Below are positions 5,124 through 9,158 of a stretch of DNA of 9,158 nucleotides, in pieces. Within the stretch, counting starts at the first letter, position 1; every line of letters begins with the position of its first letter. Below the pieces are notes generated by a model. The model made no database searches. It was not told where the DNA came from and saw nothing but the letters and a program-made list of their open reading frames with translations. The DNA is taken from assembly GCA_024636355.1 (NCBI GenBank), contig JAGXHH010000044.1, positions 1 through 9,158 of the forward strand, in the 5' to 3' direction. The translations under genes were made by a program, and so were the position numbers. The stretch comes from Desulfobacteraceae bacterium. GTDB taxonomy: Bacteria > Desulfobacterota > Desulfobacteria > Desulfobacterales > Desulfosalsimonadaceae.

Positions 5124-5145
5124 GACTTTCTACGAGACCATCAAT
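5124..5145 (+). repeat. Relic of the right end of the 1248-1410 element
   Basis: These 22 bases match 1391-1412 (the right terminal arm, without its first two bases, plus two flanking bases) at 18 of 22 positions, sharing GACTTT, TAC, AG and CATCAAT. No left arm is visible nearby, so it would be a fragment. The stretch around it (5064-5170) holds no credible gene. Confidence 0.35.
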
Positions 5146-5170
5146 TTTGTATCGAATCTTCCGGACAAAG

Positions 5171-5246
5171 GAAGGGCGGACACGCAGGTCCGCCCCTACA
5201 GATTGACCGGATCACTCGTAGGGGCGGACCTACGTGTCCGCCCTTC
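5171..5246. repeat. Near-perfect 29-bp inverted repeat (GGGCGGACACG family)
   Basis: The left arm 5171-5199 and right arm 5218-5246 are reverse complements at 28 of 29 positions, separated by 18 bases. The arms contain GAAGGGCGGACACG and GGTCCGCCCCTAC. As RNA this would be an extremely stable hairpin; it lacks a downstream T-tract, so it is not a standard terminator. It lies directly upstream of the efflux operon promoter. Confidence 0.85.
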
Positions 5247-5247
5247 T

Positions 5248-5276
5248 TTGACATTCAAAAGTGGCACACCTAGTCT
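5248..5276 (+). promoter_or_regulatory. Sigma-70-type promoter of the RND efflux operon
   Basis: A perfect -35 TTGACA (5248-5253) is followed after 17 bases by TAGTCT (5271-5276), a 3-of-6 match to TATAAT. Transcription would start near 5283, leaving a leader of about 20 bases before the ATG at 5303 and excluding the upstream GTG at 5261 as translation start. The -35 begins one base after the palindrome ends. Confidence 0.55.
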
Positions 5277-5302
5277 TAAATGAGAGAGCGATAGAGGTGT
5301 CG

Positions 5303-6811
5303 ATGGGAAGAAAAATCACGTCTGCAGGAGTCTTTTGGTGCCTTTGCCTCATGGTGACGACGGCGTGCACAGTGGGGCCGGATTATCAGCGGCCGGATAC
5401 GGTGGCCGGGCAGGGTGCGCCTTACGAAAACACCCGCGACGATCTGTCGCAGGTCGTCTCCTCGGACGGTTTCAGCCGATGGTGGCGGGCAATGGAGGAC
5501 CCGTTGATGGACGGCTATATCAACGACCTTCTCGCCGACAACCTGCAGCTGATGGAGGCCGCCGCGCGCATCCGGCAGGCGTGGGCGCAGCTGGGGATCG
5601 AAAGGGGGGCGCTGTACCCCGGCCTTTCGGCAACCGGCTCGGCAGCACGGCGGTTTCAATCCCTGGACAATGTCGGGGTTACCTCGGGCATTCCGATCCC
5701 GGAAACGGGCGGGACCCAGCGTTTCTATTTTACCCAGCTGGAGGCCGGTCTGAGCACCAGCTGGCAGGTGGACCTTTTCGGAAAAGTGGAGCGAAGCATT
5801 GCGGCGGCGCGGAAAAATTATCTGGCGTCCCGCGCCGATACCGAAGCCCTGGTCCATTCCCTGATTGCAGAACTGGCCCGCCGCCGGGTCGCGCTGGCCT
5901 CCCTGAAACGGCGGCTGGAACTGACCCAACAGACGGTGGAAAGCCGCGAGCTGACATTGAAGGCCGTGGAGCGCCGCTATCGAAGGGGAGCGGGCAACGT
6001 TTCGGCGGTTGACGTTTATCTTGCCCGGGAAAATGTGGCCGCGGCCGCTGCTGAAGTGCCGAATCTGCGCCGCCGGATGATTGATGAGGCGTATGCGCTC
6101 GATCTGTTGCTCGGCCTGGCACCGGGAACAGTCGATCCGGAAACAACAGACATCCCGGTTCTGCCGCCGCCGCGAAAAACACCTGTCGGTCTGCCGGCGC
6201 AGCTTGTCGACAGGCGCCCCGATCTGAAGGCAAACGAACTGCGCATGGCCGCGGCCGTGGAGCAGATCGGCGTGGCGGTCGCCAATCTGTATCCGGATCT
6301 CACGTTGAGCGGCAGTATCGGCTACCAGAATGACGAATTAAACCAGTTTTTCAACAGCAGCAACCTGTTCGGGGCGATCCTGGGAGATATTACGGCGCCC
6401 CTGTTTCAGGGAGGCCGCCTGCGCGCCAATATCGAACTACAGGAGGCACGAACCCGGGAACTGGCCGCAGCCTATGCCCGCCAGGTGTTAAATGCCCTTC
6501 GGGAAGTGGAAACCGCCTTGAGCAATGCCCGGTACCTGTCTGAACAGATCCGGCATCTGGAAAACCGCCTGGAAAATATCCGGAGGGCTGAAAAGCAGAT
6601 GCAGGAGTTGTACCGCAAGGGGCTTGTGTCCCTGCTGGAAGTTCTCGAAACGCAACGCCGGCGGTATGTCGCCGAGCAGACCTGGCTGGTGAACGCCCAG
6701 GCCGCATGGAATAACCGGATCGCCCTGTATCTGGCCCTGGGCGGCGACTGGCTTGAAAATGAACCGGACCTGCAACCGTTCCCCCTGCCCGTGGAAAGCC
6801 GGGATTCATGA
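5303..6811 (+). CDS. RND efflux system outer membrane factor lipoprotein (NodT family)
   Basis: A 502-residue outer-membrane factor of the TolC/OprM class: a trimeric beta-barrel with a periplasmic alpha-helical tunnel through which the RND pump expels its substrate. The lipoprotein signal peptide ends in TTAC with the lipidated Cys at residue 22, followed by the family's TVGPDYQRP motif. Two helical repeat halves follow, with the VDRRPDL motif (RRPDL at 304-308), NLYPDLTLSG, and FQGGRLRANIELQ (FQGGRL at 368-373). The length fits the family. The ATG at 5303 was chosen over an upstream in-frame GTG (5261): it gives a clean lipoprotein signal, GAGGTG lies just upstream at 5294-5299, and the GTG precedes the predicted transcription start. 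It is the first gene of a three-gene operon and overlaps the adaptor by ATGA. No regulator gene is seen next to it. Confidence 0.92.
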   Translation: MGRKITSAGVFWCLCLMVTTACTVGPDYQRPDTVAGQGAPYENTRDDLSQVVSSDGFSRWWRAMEDPLMDGYINDLLADNLQLMEAAARIRQAWAQLGIERGALYPGLSATGSAARRFQSLDNVGVTSGIPIPETGGTQRFYFTQLEAGLSTSWQVDLFGKVERSIAAARKNYLASRADTEALVHSLIAELARRRVALASLKRRLELTQQTVESRELTLKAVERRYRRGAGNVSAVDVYLARENVAAAAAEVPNLRRRMIDEAYALDLLLGLAPGTVDPETTDIPVLPPPRKTPVGLPAQLVDRRPDLKANELRMAAAVEQIGVAVANLYPDLTLSGSIGYQNDELNQFFNSSNLFGAILGDITAPLFQGGRLRANIELQEARTRELAAAYARQVLNALREVETALSNARYLSEQIRHLENRLENIRRAEKQMQELYRKGLVSLLEVLETQRRRYVAEQTWLVNAQAAWNNRIALYLALGGDWLENEPDLQPFPLPVESRDS

Positions 6812-8001
6812 TTAAAAACGGAACAAAACCGGAAAAGGAAAACCGCCGGAACCGAATGTACGGATTGCTGCAGCTGGCGCTGGTAATCCTGGTTATCGGC
6901 GGGGCGTTTCTCTTTTCTATTTATCTCGCATCCCTCCAGACCGTGCCGAATGCCGATAATGATCGAAATGCCCTGGAACTGCTGGTGGAGACGACTGTGG
7001 TGGCGCCGCAATCCCATCGGCTGAGATTTTCCGCTACGGGAACCGTCCAGGTGCGCGCCAGTACCGATATTGTCCCCCAGGTCAGCGGCCGAATTATGGC
7101 CATCGATGACAGCGCCTTTCCCGGCGGATTTTTCGACCCTGATACGGTGCTTTTCCAAATCGAGAAGGAGGATTTCGAACTCGAGGTCGAGCGAATGAAA
7201 GCCGAAGTCGCCCGCGCGAAAACCCGGCTCGAATTGCAGCAGGCCAACTCGGAAACCGCTGTCGCCGAGTGGCAGGAAATGAATCCGGACACCCCCGTGC
7301 CGCTCCTGGTGGCCCAGAAACCCCAGCTCGCAGAGGCAAAGGCCGCTCTTGCCGCAGCCGAATCGCAGCTCCGGATTGCCCGGCTGAATTTGTCGCGCAC
7401 CGATTATCGGCTCCCGTTTTCGGGTCGGGTCACGGAATTTAGTATGGAGGAGGGGCAGTATGTGGTGGCCGGTCAGGCTTACGGCCAGGCGTATCGGCTG
7501 CTTTCCCTGGAAATCGACGTCCCCCTGGAATCCCGACAGTTCGACTGGCTCATGGCAACCGAAGCGCCGGTCATTTCGGTGAGCACCGATTTTCTGGATG
7601 AAGCGGTTTACAGCGCCTATGTCAAGCGGGTCGCCGGCCGGCTCGACCCGCAGACGCGGTTTGCCCGGGTGCTCCTGGGTTTAAACGAAACAAAGCCCGA
7701 CCTTGTCCCGGACGTGTTTGTGAGCGTGCGTTTCATTGGTCCGCAAAGAGAATCTGTCTGGGTGCTGCCGCTCGATGCGCTACAGGAAAACGGCCGCATT
7801 TGGGCGGTCACCGCCGAAAAGAGGCTCCGGTCGCTACAGCTTGAAATTATCCAGATAACCGATACGGCCGTGGTGGCGAAAAGCGACGGGAAAACGATTC
7901 GGGTAGTGCGCGGCCACCTGCCCGAAGCCACCGAGAACACACCGGTGCGGCTGGCCGGCAACGCGGAATCCGGGACGGGAAATCATGGTCGGCGGGACTG
8001 A
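6808..8001 (+). CDS. RND efflux periplasmic adaptor subunit (HlyD/MFP family)
   Basis: A 397-residue membrane-fusion protein that bridges the RND permease and the outer-membrane factor. An N-terminal transmembrane anchor (residues 18-42) follows a basic cytoplasmic stretch. The split lipoyl (barrel-sandwich) domain is at about 76-118 (ATGTVQV, PQVSGRI) and 194-225 (LPFSGRVTEF). Between the halves is an alpha-helical hairpin rich in Ala/Glu/Lys (about 119-193) that would dock to the outer-membrane factor. A beta-barrel and membrane-proximal domain fill residues 228-390. Its ATG overlaps the stop of the preceding gene (ATGA, 6808-6811) and no strong Shine-Dalgarno is present, indicating translational coupling. 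The 3' end overlaps the permease gene by 17 bases. The anchor is a transmembrane helix rather than a lipobox. Confidence 0.92.
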   Translation: MIKNGTKPEKENRRNRMYGLLQLALVILVIGGAFLFSIYLASLQTVPNADNDRNALELLVETTVVAPQSHRLRFSATGTVQVRASTDIVPQVSGRIMAIDDSAFPGGFFDPDTVLFQIEKEDFELEVERMKAEVARAKTRLELQQANSETAVAEWQEMNPDTPVPLLVAQKPQLAEAKAALAAAESQLRIARLNLSRTDYRLPFSGRVTEFSMEEGQYVVAGQAYGQAYRLLSLEIDVPLESRQFDWLMATEAPVISVSTDFLDEAVYSAYVKRVAGRLDPQTRFARVLLGLNETKPDLVPDVFVSVRFIGPQRESVWVLPLDALQENGRIWAVTAEKRLRSLQLEIIQITDTAVVAKSDGKTIRVVRGHLPEATENTPVRLAGNAESGTGNHGRRD

Positions 8002-9158
8002 CGCCTCCCGCGAACGGGAATCCGGACTGATTGGCTGGTTTATTCACAACCATGTCGCCGCCAACCTGCTGATGGTCTTTTTTATCGGCGGCGGGCTGCT
8101 GGCGATTTTTTCCATGCGCACGGAACTGTTCCCGACGGTCGATCCCCGCACGATCACCGTAAGCGTCCCGTATCCCGGGGCGACACCGCATGAAGTCGAA
8201 GACGGCATCACCCGCCGGGTGGAGGAAGCCGTCATAGGGATCGAAGGGGTCGAGCAGGTCACGTCGGTTGCCCAGGAAAACCTTGGCGTGGTGACCCTGG
8301 AGGTGACCGATTTCGTCGATGTGCAAGAGGTGTTAAATGACGTGGAAAATGCCGTCGACCAGCTGGCCGATTTCCCCCCCCAGGATGCCGAAAGTCCGAT
8401 TATCGTCCGGGCAAAGCCCCAACCGTTTGTCATCACCCTGGTCCTGTCCGGGGATGTGCCGGAGCTGACCCTCAAGCGCTGGGCCGAGCGTCTCGAAGAC
8501 GAAATGCTGCGATCCCCCGGCATCTCCCTGGTCAGTATACGGGGGGGCCGGGATTATGAGATTTCCATAGAGGTTTCGGAAGACGATCTGCGCAAATACG
8601 ATCTGACCATAGAGGATGTGGGTCAGATCGTTTTCGCCTCCTCCCAGGATATCCCGGCCGGTACGGTCGAGTCCCTGGCTGGCGATATCCTGCTGCGTGT
8701 CCAGGAAAAGGGGTACGTGGGAGGCGATTTCGAGGATATCGTTGTCCGGAGTCTGCCGGACGGCAGCCTGCTGCGCCTGAAGGATATCGCCGTAATAGCC
8801 GACGGATTCATAGACGATAACCTGGTAACCCGCCACAACGGCAAACCGGCCATTTTCATCGAAATTTCCAGGAGCGAATCCCAGGATCTTCTTGCCGTGG
8901 AACAGGCGGTGCAGGATTACCTGGAAGCCGTCAGGCTTCCGACCGGCATCCGCCTCGATATCCTGGAGAACCGGACCGAAATCCTGAAGCAGCGCATGAA
9001 CCTGTTGCTCCGGAACGCCCTGATGGGCTATGCCCTGGTCTTCCTGGTGCTGCTGCTGTTCTTGGATCTCAAACTCGCATTCTGGACTAGTCTCGGCATA
9101 CCCATATCGTTTTTAGGCGGGCTTCTGATCGTCTACCTGTCGGGGATGAGCTTCAACA
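7985..9158 (+). CDS. RND efflux transporter permease subunit (N-terminal part, cut by window edge)
   Basis: An open frame from the ATG at 7985 to the right edge encodes the first 391 residues of an AcrB-type proton-driven inner-membrane pump; family members run to about 1,000-1,050 residues. TM1 lies at about 26-44 (ANLLMVFFIGGGLLAIF). It is followed by the family motifs ELFP (47-50), VSVPYPGATPHEVE (58-71) and IEGVEQVTS (86-94). The periplasmic porter domain extends to about 335, and TM2-TM3 (about 344-388) are rich in Leu/Val/Phe. The proton-relay Asp residues of TM4 lie beyond the window. The start overlaps the adaptor's 3' end by 17 bases and is the only Met before TM1. Together with the two upstream genes it completes a tripartite exporter. 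The substrate cannot be assigned; heavy-metal (CusA) signatures were not seen in this part. Confidence 0.92.
   Translation, partial: MVGGTDASRERESGLIGWFIHNHVAANLLMVFFIGGGLLAIFSMRTELFPTVDPRTITVSVPYPGATPHEVEDGITRRVEEAVIGIEGVEQVTSVAQENLGVVTLEVTDFVDVQEVLNDVENAVDQLADFPPQDAESPIIVRAKPQPFVITLVLSGDVPELTLKRWAERLEDEMLRSPGISLVSIRGGRDYEISIEVSEDDLRKYDLTIEDVGQIVFASSQDIPAGTVESLAGDILLRVQEKGYVGGDFEDIVVRSLPDGSLLRLKDIAVIADGFIDDNLVTRHNGKPAIFIEISRSESQDLLAVEQAVQDYLEAVRLPTGIRLDILENRTEILKQRMNLLLRNALMGYALVFLVLLLFLDLKLAFWTSLGIPISFLGGLLIVYLSGMSFN

Noticed and set aside
4590..5260. CRISPR-like array in the repeat island
   Set aside because: The repeats are palindromic modules in inverted orientation with no regular spacing or unique spacers; not a CRISPR.
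5080..5283. 67-codon ORF crossing the 29-bp palindrome (reads ..GRADTQVRPY..GADLRVRP..)
   Set aside because: Its sequence is the translation of the two palindrome arms, it has no Shine-Dalgarno, and it overlaps the efflux promoter; such ORFs arise from repeats.
5276..6809. Several 95-225-codon frames overlapping the outer-membrane factor gene
   Set aside because: High-GC shadow frames of a clearly assigned NodT-family gene.

Overview
The window looks like a chromosomal segment of a Desulfobacterota (sulfate-reducer-like) bacterium. That is inferred from gene style, not proven: a secreted protein with a fibronectin-III domain, thrombospondin-type Ca-binding repeats and a 'choice-of-anchor U'-like C-terminus, a GEMM-I cyclic-dinucleotide riboswitch behind a sigma-54-type promoter, and intergenic space rich in palindromic repeats. 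No tRNA, rRNA, CRISPR array or complete transposase is visible.

Left part (1-2460). A 5'-truncated M48 metallopeptidase remnant on the minus strand leaves the left edge and stops abruptly at an AT-rich stretch. That stretch serves as the upstream region of a complete metallo-beta-lactamase-fold hydrolase on the plus strand (359-1261). The hydrolase converges on a membrane-anchored calcineurin-like metallophosphoesterase on the minus strand (1457-2368). Between them lies a 163-bp MITE-like inverted-repeat element whose left end overlaps the hydrolase stop codon.

Middle part (2460-4600). The roughly 590-bp gap before the next gene is regulatory DNA. It holds a possible small ORF with a strong Shine-Dalgarno, a plus-strand intrinsic terminator, a sigma-54 -24/-12 element, a cyclic-di-GMP-I (GEMM-I) aptamer, and a hairpin that can sequester the Shine-Dalgarno of the following gene. 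That gene (2964-4511) encodes a secreted multidomain protein, presumably a surface or matrix component, ending in a short Gly/Ser-Cys-Phe-Ile tail. A strong bidirectional terminator follows. This cassette is the most interesting item in the window: a secreted Ca-binding protein controlled by a second messenger, with both a specialised promoter and a riboswitch.

Repeat island (4640-5250). About 600 bp carries no credible gene. It contains nested and adjacent palindromic repeats: a pair of oppositely oriented small hairpins flanking a 272-bp imperfect palindrome, then a near-perfect 29-bp inverted repeat.

Right part (5248-9158). A consensus -35 promoter immediately beside the last palindrome precedes a tightly overlapping RND efflux operon: outer-membrane factor lipoprotein (NodT type), periplasmic adaptor, and the N-terminal 391 residues of the inner-membrane RND permease, cut by the window edge. 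Together they form a tripartite envelope-spanning exporter. Its substrate cannot be read from the sequence.
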